A DNA stretch of 64,000 bases from Acididesulfobacillus acetoxydans (GTDB lineage Bacteria; Bacillota; Desulfitobacteriia; Desulfitobacteriales; Desulfitobacteriaceae). Both the position numbers and the translations under genes were made by a program. The stretch is from assembly GCF_900016645.1 (NCBI RefSeq), contig NZ_CDGJ01000052.1; one strand, written 5' to 3'. Below, one piece after another: positions 1-8,194 of the stretch. The notes under the pieces are model-generated. The model saw nothing but the letters and a program-made list of their open reading frames with translations, searched no databases and was not told where the DNA came from. Within the stretch, counting starts at the first letter, position 1. The number at the start of each line of letters is the position of its first letter.

Positions 1-182
1 CCATGTATTTGTCCCGCAAAATGACTGATTGCTCCCTGCCCAAAATCGGCGAGGAATTTGGCGGCCGCGATCACACGACCGTAATCCATGCTCACGAAAA
101 GATTCAGGAAATACTTGATAACGACCCCCAGTTCGAAAAGAAACTCTCCGAAATTATCAGCCGCATTCAAGCTCTCTGTTAA
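1..182 (+). CDS. dnaA: Chromosomal replication initiator DnaA, C-terminal end (partial)
   Basis: This is the last 59 codons of DnaA, cut by the window edge; the reading frame is set by the codon at 3-5 and the stop is at 180-182. The visible part is domain IV, the helix-turn-helix that binds DnaA boxes: the signature GGRDHTTVIHAHEKI is intact and is preceded by the SLPKIGEEF helix. It is followed by the dnaA-dnaN gap with DnaA-box-like sequences and then dnaN, which is the usual order at a Firmicute origin. Identification is firm although only the tail is present. Confidence 0.97.
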   Translation, partial: MYLSRKMTDCSLPKIGEEFGGRDHTTVIHAHEKIQEILDNDPQFEKKLSEIISRIQALC

Positions 183-350
183 AACTCCCCGGCTGACCCG
201 CCCCTATCCACAGACTTTTCAACAGCCCTCATTCCAACGCCAAGCTCCCTTTGACCACCTATCCACAAACTAACTCCGCAGACGACTTCTGCGACTAACT
301 AAGATCTTATTATTAATGTTTATCCCCAAAACTTGCGAGGGAGGATCCCC
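183..350. other. dnaA-dnaN intergenic region with DnaA boxes (part of oriC)
   Basis: Two copies of CTATCCACA (204-212 and 259-267) and one TTATCCCCA (320-328) each differ by one base from the DnaA box TTATCCACA, all in the same orientation. An AT-rich stretch lies at about 300-323. In many Firmicutes the origin is bipartite, with one part in the dnaA-dnaN gap where the duplex opens. The part upstream of dnaA is outside the window, so this is at most one half of oriC. Confidence 0.7.
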
Positions 351-1457
351 ATGAAAACTCACTGCTCTAAGGACGCACTTCTCACCGGAGTCAATACCGT
401 TCAAAAAGCCGTATCCGGCAAAAATGTCGAACCTGACCTTCAAAGTATCTTCCTCCGGGCCGAAGCGGGCAAATTAATATTCCTGGCTACCGACATGGAA
501 ATCGGAATCCGTTGTGAAGTACCCGCCGAAACAGAAACAGAGGGTACGCTCCTTCTTCCCGCTAAGCTTTTCTCAGACATCGTGCGCAAACTGCCGGATA
601 CCCAGATTACCCTTGAGAGTCAAGCAGAATCCGCCAATCTCGAATACTACCAATCCCAAATATTTCTTAAGGGTTATGACCCTGAGCAATTTCCGCTTCT
701 TCCCGATCTCTTGGACCCCGTTTCTTTCTCCCTACCTTCTGAATCCTTCAAAACCATGATCCGCGAAACCCTCATTGCAGCCGCACAGGAAGAAAGCCGA
801 CCCATTTTCAAAGGTTTGCTCCTGGAAATGGAGGGTTCGGTCCTGCGCCTGATCGCCACAGATACCCATCGTCTGGCCTACAGCCAGTCCGGAATCGATA
901 ACCCGAACGGGCTCGATTTTTCCGGCATTGTTCCGTCCAAGACTATGTCCGAGATCTATCGCCTCCTTAAAGATGATGACGACTCCATAACAGTACGCTT
1001 TACGGGTTCCCACGTCTCCTTCCAATTTGGAGCCGTTCACCTGCTCACGCGCTTAATAGAGGGGCAATTTCCCAACTATAAACAAGTTATTCCCAGTTCT
1101 TGCCGAACAAAGATCCGCCTTTTGGTCAAGGATCTTATGGAATCAGTGGAAAGAGCTTCACTTTTGGCCAGGGAGAGTTCGGCAGGGGTAAGTCTTGTTC
1201 GCTTGGAAATAAGCGGCGATCTCCTCAAAATAGAACATACAACCGATATAGGCAAAATCTCCGAGCAATTGTCTATTGAAAAAGAAGGCGCGGACATCAC
1301 CATTTCTTTCAATTCAAGGTTTATTTTGGATGTTCTGCGCGTACTTCCGTCCGACCAAATGCGTTTTGAACTCTCCGGTCCCCAGAGCGCCGCCATCATC
1401 CGTACCCCGGCAGACGAGAATTACCTCTACCTTCTCCTGCCCGTGCGTACTAACTGA
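351..1457 (+). CDS. dnaN: DNA polymerase III beta subunit (sliding clamp)
   Basis: A 368-residue clamp that encircles DNA and tethers polymerase III; partner proteins bind its hydrophobic pocket. The length matches the family (about 365-380). The three-fold repeated clamp domain shows as three similar blocks, with family-typical stretches such as FKGLLLEM, ATDTHRLA and LIEGQFPNY, and the C-terminal LLLPVRTN. I chose the ATG at 351 because GGGAGG at 338-344 sits at good spacing; a TTG at 333 lies upstream of that ribosome site and is unlikely. It is followed after 6 bases by recF; yaaA (S4-domain), which lies between dnaN and recF in B. subtilis, is absent. Confidence 0.98.
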   Translation: MKTHCSKDALLTGVNTVQKAVSGKNVEPDLQSIFLRAEAGKLIFLATDMEIGIRCEVPAETETEGTLLLPAKLFSDIVRKLPDTQITLESQAESANLEYYQSQIFLKGYDPEQFPLLPDLLDPVSFSLPSESFKTMIRETLIAAAQEESRPIFKGLLLEMEGSVLRLIATDTHRLAYSQSGIDNPNGLDFSGIVPSKTMSEIYRLLKDDDDSITVRFTGSHVSFQFGAVHLLTRLIEGQFPNYKQVIPSSCRTKIRLLVKDLMESVERASLLARESSAGVSLVRLEISGDLLKIEHTTDIGKISEQLSIEKEGADITISFNSRFILDVLRVLPSDQMRFELSGPQSAAIIRTPADENYLYLLLPVRTN

Positions 1458-1463
1458 CAGCCT

Positions 1464-2549
1464 ATGCGCATAAACTATTTAGCCTTAAGAAATTTCCGCA
1501 ACTACATAGCCGTCGATCTTGAGTTTCCGCCCGGAACCAGTGTTTTCGCCGGTTTTAACGGCCAAGGCAAAACTAATTTGCTGGAGGGAATTTATTATCT
1601 CCTGCACGGGCGTTCATACCGGGAGGGCGAGCTAATTCGCTGGGGTGAACGTTATTTTCATTTAGAAGGTGAATTTGCTTTAGGAGAAAGAAACATACAT
1701 ATCGAAGCTTACTCCCAAGGCCGGCGTAAGGTTATGAAGGTTAACGGTTCTCCCGTCCGTAAACTCTCGGAGTATCTTGGTACCGTCAATGCCGTTTCCT
1801 TTGCACCCGACGATTTAACCTTAGTCAAAGGAGGACCCTCAGAACGCAGAAAATTTCTGGACCAGCATATAGCGCAAATTCAGCCGCGCCACATTGCCAT
1901 TCTAAATTCCTATAACAAAGCGCTGCAACAGAAAAACGCACTCCTGAAAACAAACCTTACCCTTCGAGACAAACAACAACAAATTTCGCTGTGGAACGAA
2001 CAATTGGTCAATTTTGGCTGCAAAATCATTGCCAACCGAATGGAACTCGTAGAACCCCTGGCTCAATGCACCGCGGAGATTTACTCTGAAATATCGGGAC
2101 GGCGCGAAAGATTCGGAATGCTTTACCGCAGTCTGGGTAAAAATGATGCCAGAGAAGCAATTGCCTTGTTTCCGTCCTTTTTGCAAGACAAACAATCCGA
2201 AGAAATAGAACGTCGTATTTCCTTCCTGGGACCCCACCGAGATGACCTGTATTTCCGGCTCGGGGATAAACCGGCCAGGCTCTATGCTTCCCAGGGACAG
2301 CAGCGTTCAATAGTTCTCAGCCTGAAGCTGGCCCAAATGCGGCTGATTAAGGATCTTAAGTCCGAATATCCTCTGCTCTTGCTTGATGATGTTCTCTCCG
2401 AACTGGATAAAGAGAGGCAGGAATTCTTGCTTTCTTTTATCCGCACTGCCAACATTCAAACCCTTTTGACTATGACAAACGGAGAAAAATTCCCGGGTAA
2501 TTCCGCGGTTTTTTATGTCGAAGAAGGAAAAATTAGGAGGAAAGTATAA
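1464..2549 (+). CDS. recF: DNA replication and repair protein RecF
   Basis: 361 residues; an SMC/ABC-type ATPase that helps load RecA at gaps together with RecO and RecR (recR is also in this window). Walker A is GFNGQGKT at residues 30-37, the ABC signature region is ASQGQQR near residue 275, and Walker B is LLLLDDVLSELD near residue 310. The start is the ATG 6 bases after dnaN, so it is translated in the same operon. Its TAA overlaps the ATG of the next gene (TAATG), which indicates translational coupling. Confidence 0.98.
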   Translation: MRINYLALRNFRNYIAVDLEFPPGTSVFAGFNGQGKTNLLEGIYYLLHGRSYREGELIRWGERYFHLEGEFALGERNIHIEAYSQGRRKVMKVNGSPVRKLSEYLGTVNAVSFAPDDLTLVKGGPSERRKFLDQHIAQIQPRHIAILNSYNKALQQKNALLKTNLTLRDKQQQISLWNEQLVNFGCKIIANRMELVEPLAQCTAEIYSEISGRRERFGMLYRSLGKNDAREAIALFPSFLQDKQSEEIERRISFLGPHRDDLYFRLGDKPARLYASQGQQRSIVLSLKLAQMRLIKDLKSEYPLLLLDDVLSELDKERQEFLLSFIRTANIQTLLTMTNGEKFPGNSAVFYVEEGKIRRKV

Positions 2550-2884
2550 TGTATTTACACTTAGGTGGAGATACGGTTGTCGATCAAAAAAAAATCGTTG
2601 CTATTCTCGATCTTGATACCGCCAAGGCGGAAAATGAAGCGGGACGCTTTTTCAAAAGAAGTCAAATCACGGATTCAGAAGAAGGAGAAGATGAAGCTGT
2701 TAATTCCCTAAAAGAAGAATTTATGGACTTTGTAAATGATATAAGTGAGAGCGGTAAGCAAAAATCTCTTATAATTACTACCGACGGACATTATTTTTCG
2801 CCAATTTCTACTAGAACTCTTTTAAAACGCTCGTCTTTTTTTGAAGAAATCGAGGAAGTTAACGGAGTCAGGGAAAATTACTAA
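2549..2884 (+). CDS. remB: Extracellular matrix regulator RemB (DUF370)
   Basis: 111 residues beginning MYLHLGGD, the typical start of the YaaB/RemB family (DUF370). The family includes RemA, a DNA-binding matrix-gene activator, and RemB, whose own action is less clear. AGGAGG lies at 2535-2540 and the start overlaps the recF stop by one base. In B. subtilis this gene is directly followed by gyrB; here 22.5 kb of sulfate-reduction genes lie between them. The long acidic segment in the middle (SEEGEDEA) is a little unusual but the family call is sound. Confidence 0.88.
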   Translation: MYLHLGGDTVVDQKKIVAILDLDTAKAENEAGRFFKRSQITDSEEGEDEAVNSLKEEFMDFVNDISESGKQKSLIITTDGHYFSPISTRTLLKRSSFFEEIEEVNGVRENY

Positions 2885-3227
2885 ATTCAAGGAAAACGCT
2901 CCGTAAACGCGGCCGGCAGCCGTAAATAGGCATAAAAAAGAGCTGAAATCCGGATGTACAAATACGGGTTGACTTATGCCGGGTCTAAATATATACTGGA
3001 AATAAAGTAATTGAGAAAAATTTCTAAACTAACTATTCCAAATTGTTCCACTTCAAGGAGGAAACCATTTTTCAGGAGAAAGAGGACATTATAATTTTAA
3101 ATGGTTCCGATTGAATTTTCCACGTTGGCGTACCGTGTCCGAAACGGGAAAAGAGGACTGGAAGGGGGGTGTAGTAGACGCTGAAGGCAGTGGCTGCTAT
3201 TTTTGCGTTTAAAGGGGGTTGGCAGGT
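2885..3227. other. Intergenic region remB-lysR
   Basis: No gene is supported here. It contains a promoter at 2969-2997 and a long leader of about 220 bases before the LysR gene. The leader is AT-rich with no clear terminator or riboswitch fold that I recognise. Confidence 0.6.
2969..2997 (+). promoter_or_regulatory. Sigma-A-type promoter for the LysR gene
   Basis: TTGACT (2969-2974), a 17-base spacer and TATACT (2992-2997) form a near-consensus vegetative promoter. It is the only good promoter between remB and the LysR gene. Its -35 and the two following bases (TTGACTTA) are the same as in the qmoA and sat promoters, but it lacks their CTCAGTG and TG extension. Confidence 0.75.
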
Positions 3228-4211
3228 GTGTTTGAACAGAAACTTGAGGTTTTTAAGACAGTTGCCGACTGCAAAAACATTACTCTGGCGGCGAAAAAGA
3301 TGCATATGAGCCAATCAAGTATCAGCCTGCAGATTCAGAGCCTTGAGGAGCAGTTTGGGGCCCGCTTTCTGGACAGAACGAACAGAGGGGTTTCCTTAAC
3401 CCGTGCCGGTCATGTCTTTTATCAGTATGTTTGCAGTATCCTGGAGGTTATGGAAGAAATCCAGCAGAAAGTGACCCTGCTTTCCGAAGATAAACGGCGC
3501 TATGTAAATCTCGGCGCGACACTTACCATCGGTGAATATATCATGCCCCAAATTTTAGTTTATCTCTATAAGCAGTGGCCCGATATCAATTTTAAGACAG
3601 TGATTGCCAATACGGAGACAATCAGTCAGGGTATATTGGACCGCAAAATCCACGTCGGCTTAATCGAAGGTCCGGTTTCTCCGAACCGCCTGCTCAAGAT
3701 CGAAAGTTTTTGGCGCGACGAGTTAGTGGTCGTCGTTCCTTTTCATCATCCGTGGGCAGAAAGGGACTCTATAAGCCTGGCTGAGCTCTCCAAGGAACGC
3801 TTCATTACGAGGGAAGTCGGCTCCGGGACGCGTAAGGTTACTGAGAACTACCTGAAAGAGTTGGGACTGGATCCCGGTCTTCTCAATATTTCCATGGAAC
3901 TCGGCAGCACCCAGGCTATTAAACAGGTAGTCTCTGCCGGCTTAGGCATCACGGTCATTTCTTATTTGACTGTGCGTAAAGAATGTGAGCAGCGAATTTT
4001 TAAGGCTCTGCGTATCGAAGATTTTCCGCTTTGGCGGCCTTTAAATATTCTTACTTTGGAAAAAAACACCCAGTTTACCCAAAGCCAAGACGAACGTTAT
4101 TTTATCGACTTCCTGCATAACCAGAAATTGCTGGCCAAAGTGCTGACCAGCAGCTACTCCGAAGACGATATGGCCGCGGCCGGTTCCAAAATCGTGCAAA
4201 TTATGAGCTAA
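3228..4211 (+). CDS. LysR-family transcriptional regulator
   Basis: 327 residues; an N-terminal winged helix-turn-helix (about residues 3-60, with TLAAKKMHMSQSSISLQI as the recognition region) and a C-terminal periplasmic-binding-like effector domain (about 90-300), the standard LysR size. I chose GTG at 3228, 9 bases after AAAGGGGG (3211-3218); a TTG at 3219 touches that ribosome site. It stands directly upstream of qmoA in the same direction and has its own promoter, so it is a good candidate regulator of the sulfate block. The effector is unknown: sulfur (CysB/CysL-like) or selenium-linked LysR proteins are possible relatives, but the sequence alone does not settle this. Confidence 0.9.
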   Translation: MFEQKLEVFKTVADCKNITLAAKKMHMSQSSISLQIQSLEEQFGARFLDRTNRGVSLTRAGHVFYQYVCSILEVMEEIQQKVTLLSEDKRRYVNLGATLTIGEYIMPQILVYLYKQWPDINFKTVIANTETISQGILDRKIHVGLIEGPVSPNRLLKIESFWRDELVVVVPFHHPWAERDSISLAELSKERFITREVGSGTRKVTENYLKELGLDPGLLNISMELGSTQAIKQVVSAGLGITVISYLTVRKECEQRIFKALRIEDFPLWRPLNILTLEKNTQFTQSQDERYFIDFLHNQKLLAKVLTSSYSEDDMAAAGSKIVQIMS

Positions 4212-4240
4212 ACCGGGCCCGTCATATTTGACTGCCATAT

Positions 4241-4290
4241 GATAAATTGATAGTACGAACGTTGACTTACTATAGACTCAGTGCTAGTCT
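4241..4290 (+). promoter_or_regulatory. qmoA promoter with box shared with sat
   Basis: TTGACT (4262-4267), 17 bases, TAGTCT (4285-4290), with TGC just before the -10 (extended -10). GATAAATT lies at 4241-4248, 13 bases before the -35. The same octamer at the same distance, the same -35 and -10, and the same internal CTCAGTG occur in front of sat (15866-15915), so the two operons are probably controlled together. Confidence 0.75.
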
Positions 4291-4497
4291 TCTTCTTAGA
4301 TTGGATTATAATCTGAATAGCTTTGTGCTTTTTGTTACGTGTGATTTTCCTGTTTCTGCCGTTTCTGCCTCTTACCTTATACCGTTAAGGTATGTGCATT
4401 TCAGAAATAAACTGCGCGGATTACAGGGACTCGTGATGATAAGCACATTCCGGAAAATGAAAAAGTTTTTGGAAAAAGAGATGTAGAATACCGGTTT

Positions 4498-4514
4498 ATG
4501 TGAAAGAAATCATA
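4498..4514 (+). promoter_or_regulatory. Conserved sulfate-block element, copy 1 (qmoA leader)
   Basis: ATGTGAAAGAAATCATA; the decamer TGTGAAAGAA at 4499-4508 recurs at four other non-coding places in this block. It lies 209 bases downstream of the -10 and 190 bases upstream of the qmoA start. The copy before sat shares all 17 bases. Confidence 0.65.
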
Positions 4515-4698
4515 TTCCCTTACTGGCAGGCGGGGGCGAGTCGCGATGTGTCAAATAAAAAAGTGTTACCCCGGCGTGAATCTACAATCGGTCCTTCCCA
4601 GGCTCGATACCTCATAAGGGGTATCAATTTCGGGTTGTTTCTGTTAGACGGACGCTCAATCTTAGCCGGGAGTCTACGGGCATTTAGGAGGTAAAAGG

Positions 4699-5958
4699 AT
4701 GGCATTAAAAAGTATTTTAGTGGTCGGGGGAGGCATCAGCGGACTTACAGCGGCTGTGGAGGCTTCCGAGGCAGGGATTGAAGTTTATCTGGTTGAGAAA
4801 AGACCCTATCTCGGGGGAAGAGTCGCCCAGATGAACCAGTACTTTCCGAAATTATGTCCCCCAAACTGTGGCCTGGAAATTAATTTCAGGAGAATAAAAC
4901 AGAATCCGCGCATCAGAATCTTTACGTTGGCCGAGGTGGAAAAGATTGAGGGCGCGGAGGGAGATTTTACCGTGACGGTCAAAGCCAATCCCCGCTACGT
5001 CAATGAAAACTGCACGGCCTGCGGGAAATGTGCGCAAGTCTGTCCGGTGCAAAGGGAAAACGAATTTAACTACGGCTTAGGAAAGACGCCGGCCATTTTC
5101 AAGGCTCACGAGTTTGCCTTTCCCTTGAAATACGTGATCGACAATAAAGCCTGTTTGGGTACCGAATGCGGAAAATGCCTCGAAGCTTGTCAGTACCAAG
5201 CTATTGAGCTGGACATGCAGGCAAAAAGTTTCAAACTCAATGTTGGCGCCATTGTTTGGGCTACCGGTTGGGAACCTTATGACGCAGCGAAAATTGACTA
5301 TTATGGTTACGGACGTTTCGAAAACGTCGTTACAAACGTGATTTTCGAGAGGCTGGCGTCTGCCAACGGGCCCACCGGCGGCAAACTTCTCCGGCCGTCC
5401 GACGGCAAAGAGCTGGAAAGCATAGCTTTTATACAATGCGCCGGTTCCCGGGACGAAAATCATCTGCCCTATTGTTCCGCGGTTTGCTGTATGGCTTCTT
5501 TGAAACAAGCGACCTATGTTAAAGCCCTTAATCCGACGGCGAAAGTCTATATGTTTTATATAGATGTCAGGGCTATGGGAAAGCACGAAGATTTCTACAC
5601 CAAGGTCGCAGACGACATCACGTTGGTGAAAGGCAAAGTCGGTGAGATTTCCGAAGATCCCTCAACAAAAGATCTTACACTTCAGGTAGAAGACCAGTTA
5701 ACCGGGAACATCATGAGACAAAAAGTTGATATGGTAGTTCTGGCGGCCGGAATGGTACCCGCTACCTTTGACGCTAAAGTTCCGCTTTCTGTAAGCTACG
5801 ATGAAGATGGTTTTATTGCCTCCGATTCACAGCAACCCGGGATTTATGGCGCCGGCTGCGTCAAGAAACCCATGGATGTCGCATCTTCGGTTAAAGATGC
5901 CACGGCGGCCGCGCTCAAGGCCATTCAATCTACGGTGAGGAGGCAGCTCAATGGATAA
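4699..5958 (+). CDS. qmoA: QmoA: HdrA-like flavoprotein of the quinone-interacting complex
   Basis: 419 residues, FAD-binding with two iron-sulfur motifs, homologous to heterodisulfide reductase HdrA. QmoA forms with QmoB the soluble part of the complex that passes electrons to APS reductase. The dinucleotide-binding motif is at residues 9-15 (GGGISG), a 4Fe-4S motif at C105/C108/C111/C115 and another at C152/C157/C160/C164; the second-half signature IQCAGSRD is present. The start ATG is preceded by AGGAGG at 4686-4691. The gene overlaps qmoB by 8 bases. The length agrees with QmoA (about 410-420) and is shorter than methanogen HdrA. It is the first gene of the operon after the shared promoter. 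Confidence 0.93.
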   Translation: MALKSILVVGGGISGLTAAVEASEAGIEVYLVEKRPYLGGRVAQMNQYFPKLCPPNCGLEINFRRIKQNPRIRIFTLAEVEKIEGAEGDFTVTVKANPRYVNENCTACGKCAQVCPVQRENEFNYGLGKTPAIFKAHEFAFPLKYVIDNKACLGTECGKCLEACQYQAIELDMQAKSFKLNVGAIVWATGWEPYDAAKIDYYGYGRFENVVTNVIFERLASANGPTGGKLLRPSDGKELESIAFIQCAGSRDENHLPYCSAVCCMASLKQATYVKALNPTAKVYMFYIDVRAMGKHEDFYTKVADDITLVKGKVGEISEDPSTKDLTLQVEDQLTGNIMRQKVDMVVLAAGMVPATFDAKVPLSVSYDEDGFIASDSQQPGIYGAGCVKKPMDVASSVKDATAAALKAIQSTVRRQLNG

Positions 5959-8167
5959 AAAAACCGCTGTTTATATTTGTACCGGCTGTGGAATCGGGGA
6001 ATCTCTCGATATAGATGCCCTCGTTAAGGTGGCCGCAAAGGAGGGAAAAGTTCCTGTCTGCAAGACGCACGGATTTTTCTGCGGCTCCGAAGGGCTGGCT
6101 CAAATTAAAAACGACCTCGAGAACGAAGGCGTCAATTCCGTAGTCATCGCCGGTTGTTCATCACGCGTTAATTACGATGTATTTGATTTTGGTCCTTCCG
6201 TCCTTACGGAAAGAGCGAACATTAGGGAACTGGTTACCTGGACTCACCCGGCCAATGATGAAGACACTCAAATGATGGCCGAAGACAATCTGCGCATGAG
6301 TCTGGCCAAAATAAAACATGTCGAACCGCCGGAGCCTTTTTGCGGAGAGAACATGGTAAAAACCGTCCTTGTGGTCGGAGGCGGCCTGACCGGCATTACG
6401 GCTGCTTTGGAAGCGGCGAAGACCGGATACAAAACGGTTTTGGTGGAAAAGAATCAGGCTCTGGGCGGCTGGCTGAACGGATTGCACCGGCTGGCTCCCC
6501 GCAAAGCACCCTACACGGAACCGGAGGAAGTTGACATTGCGAACAAAATAAAGGAACTTTCCCTTTATCCGGATCTAAAAGTGTATACCGGGGCGGAAAT
6601 AGAGGAAATCGCAGGCGCGCCGGGAATGTTTGAAGTCAGCATCCGCCAGGACAGCGGTATCGCGCGGGAGAGAGTCGGTTCCGTCATACTTGCCACGGGT
6701 GCCGTTCCTTATGATGCGACAAAGTTGGACCATCTTGCGTACGGCAAGTTCGACAATGTGATTACCGCTCAGAAACTAGAAGAGCTGGCCGGCCAAGGAG
6801 AAATCGTACGTCCCGGGGACGGCAAGGCAGTTCAAAGTATTGCCTTTATCCAGTGTGCAGGCTCTCGCGATCCGGAACATCTGCCTTATTGTTCGGCGGT
6901 TTGCTGTGTGGAGTCTCTCAAGCAGGCGACTTACCTCAAGGAGCAAAATCCCGAAGCGGCGGTTTACATTTTCTATAAAGACCTGCGCGCACCCGGTGAA
7001 TATGAGCGCTTGTACAAAAAGGTTCAGCAGGACGGTGTTATTTTTGTCAGGGGAGACATTACCGGGATTGACGAGGATGATGAGAAAAACCTGATCGTCA
7101 AGGCACAAGATGTCCTTACCCAGTCGGAAATCAGTACGGAGAGCGTAGACATGGTTGTGCTGGCGACAGGAATGGTGCCGACAACAGCTTTTGGCGAAAA
7201 TCCTGAGGCTCAAGGCGAGACTGAGAGTGACGACAAAGCGGCCGCGAGCGAAGTGATCCTAAAATCCAACCTGCTCAACTTGGCTTATCGGCAAGGCCCC
7301 GAGTTACCGACCCTGAAGTATGGTTTTTCAGATTCTAATTTCATTTGTTTTCCGTACGAGACCCGCAGAACCGGAATTTATGCGGCCGGCAGCGTCCGGG
7401 CGCCCATGGATGAGGCCTCCTGCGTGGAAGACGCGGCAGGTGCGGCCTTGAAAGCCATCCAATGCATGGAATTGAGTGACCAGGGATCGGCTGTTCACCC
7501 ACGCGTATGGGATCTTTCCTTTCCGGAGTTTGCCATGCAAAGATGCACGCAATGCAAGCGTTGCACGGTGGAGTGCCCGTTTGGCGCCATCAACGAAGAT
7601 GAAAAGGCCAATCCTTTGCCAAACCCGACCCGTTGCCGCAGGTGCGGGGTCTGTATGGGAGCTTGCCCCGAGCGCATCATTTCCTTCAAAAATTATTCCG
7701 TGCCGATGATTGGCTCTATGATCAAGGCCATCGAAGTCCCCGACGAAGATGAGGAAAAACCGAGAATCTTGGTCTTTGCCTGTGAGAATGACGCTTACCC
7801 TGCCCTCGATATGGCCGGTATCAACGGGCTTCGCTATAATTCCTGGGTCCGAATCGTCCCGGTGAGGTGCCTCGGTTCAATCAACCTGGTCTGGATAGCC
7901 GATACGCTTTCCAACGGGATTGATGGGATACTCCTTCTCGGCTGCAAACACGGTGACGATTATCAGTGCCATTTTGTCAAAGGCAGTGAGCTTGCGGAAT
8001 ACAGGCTGTCCAAAGTATCGGAAACCCTTGACAGGCTGTCGCTCGAGTCTGACCGGGTACGGATGGAGGAAGTCTCCATTGTGGATTATGACAAGATTCC
8101 CGCTATACTGGACAGCTTCGCCGAGAGGCTGGAAGAACTGGGTCCAAACCCCTACAAAGGGTTCTAA
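5951..8167 (+). CDS. qmoB: QmoB: HdrA/MvhD-like flavoprotein of the quinone-interacting complex
   Basis: 738 residues in several modules. An N-terminal domain of about 130 residues with paired cysteines (TGCG, CKTHGFFCG, GCSSR) is typical of HdrA. A FAD domain follows, with GGGLTG at 143-148 and IQCAGSRD. Two 4Fe-4S motifs (RCTQCKRC..., RCRRCGVC...) lie at about 531-572. A C-terminal MvhD/FrhD-like domain spans about 600-738. This is the QmoB layout. It overlaps qmoA by 8 bases and partners with it. It is paralogous to QmoA over the FAD domain. QmoC, the membrane cytochrome b subunit of Gram-negative sulfate reducers, is not next to it; Firmicute sulfate reducers are known to lack QmoC and use HdrCB instead. 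Confidence 0.93.
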   Translation: MDKKTAVYICTGCGIGESLDIDALVKVAAKEGKVPVCKTHGFFCGSEGLAQIKNDLENEGVNSVVIAGCSSRVNYDVFDFGPSVLTERANIRELVTWTHPANDEDTQMMAEDNLRMSLAKIKHVEPPEPFCGENMVKTVLVVGGGLTGITAALEAAKTGYKTVLVEKNQALGGWLNGLHRLAPRKAPYTEPEEVDIANKIKELSLYPDLKVYTGAEIEEIAGAPGMFEVSIRQDSGIARERVGSVILATGAVPYDATKLDHLAYGKFDNVITAQKLEELAGQGEIVRPGDGKAVQSIAFIQCAGSRDPEHLPYCSAVCCVESLKQATYLKEQNPEAAVYIFYKDLRAPGEYERLYKKVQQDGVIFVRGDITGIDEDDEKNLIVKAQDVLTQSEISTESVDMVVLATGMVPTTAFGENPEAQGETESDDKAAASEVILKSNLLNLAYRQGPELPTLKYGFSDSNFICFPYETRRTGIYAAGSVRAPMDEASCVEDAAGAALKAIQCMELSDQGSAVHPRVWDLSFPEFAMQRCTQCKRCTVECPFGAINEDEKANPLPNPTRCRRCGVCMGACPERIISFKNYSVPMIGSMIKAIEVPDEDEEKPRILVFACENDAYPALDMAGINGLRYNSWVRIVPVRCLGSINLVWIADTLSNGIDGILLLGCKHGDDYQCHFVKGSELAEYRLSKVSETLDRLSLESDRVRMEEVSIVDYDKIPAILDSFAERLEELGPNPYKGF

Positions 8168-8194
8168 GTCCTTGAACAGCAAAGGAGCATGGTT

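Larger units (their letters stand above)
4212..4698. other. Long intergenic/leader region upstream of qmoA
   Basis: 487 bases without a supported gene. It holds a promoter (4262-4290) whose sequence is shared with that of sat, and a conserved element at 4498-4514, so the transcript would have a leader of about 400 bases. Two open frames (4247-4486, 4500-4694) have no ribosome site or family resemblance and I do not call them. Confidence 0.6.

Noticed and set aside
4498..4514. Reading TGTGAAAGAA as a Rex or CRP/HcpR operator
   Set aside because: Those operators are palindromes (TTGTGA...TCACAA); the second half-site is absent in all five copies.
4247..4694. Two open frames (79 and 64 codons) between lysR and qmoA
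   Set aside because: They span the promoter and leader elements, lack ribosome sites and show no family resemblance.
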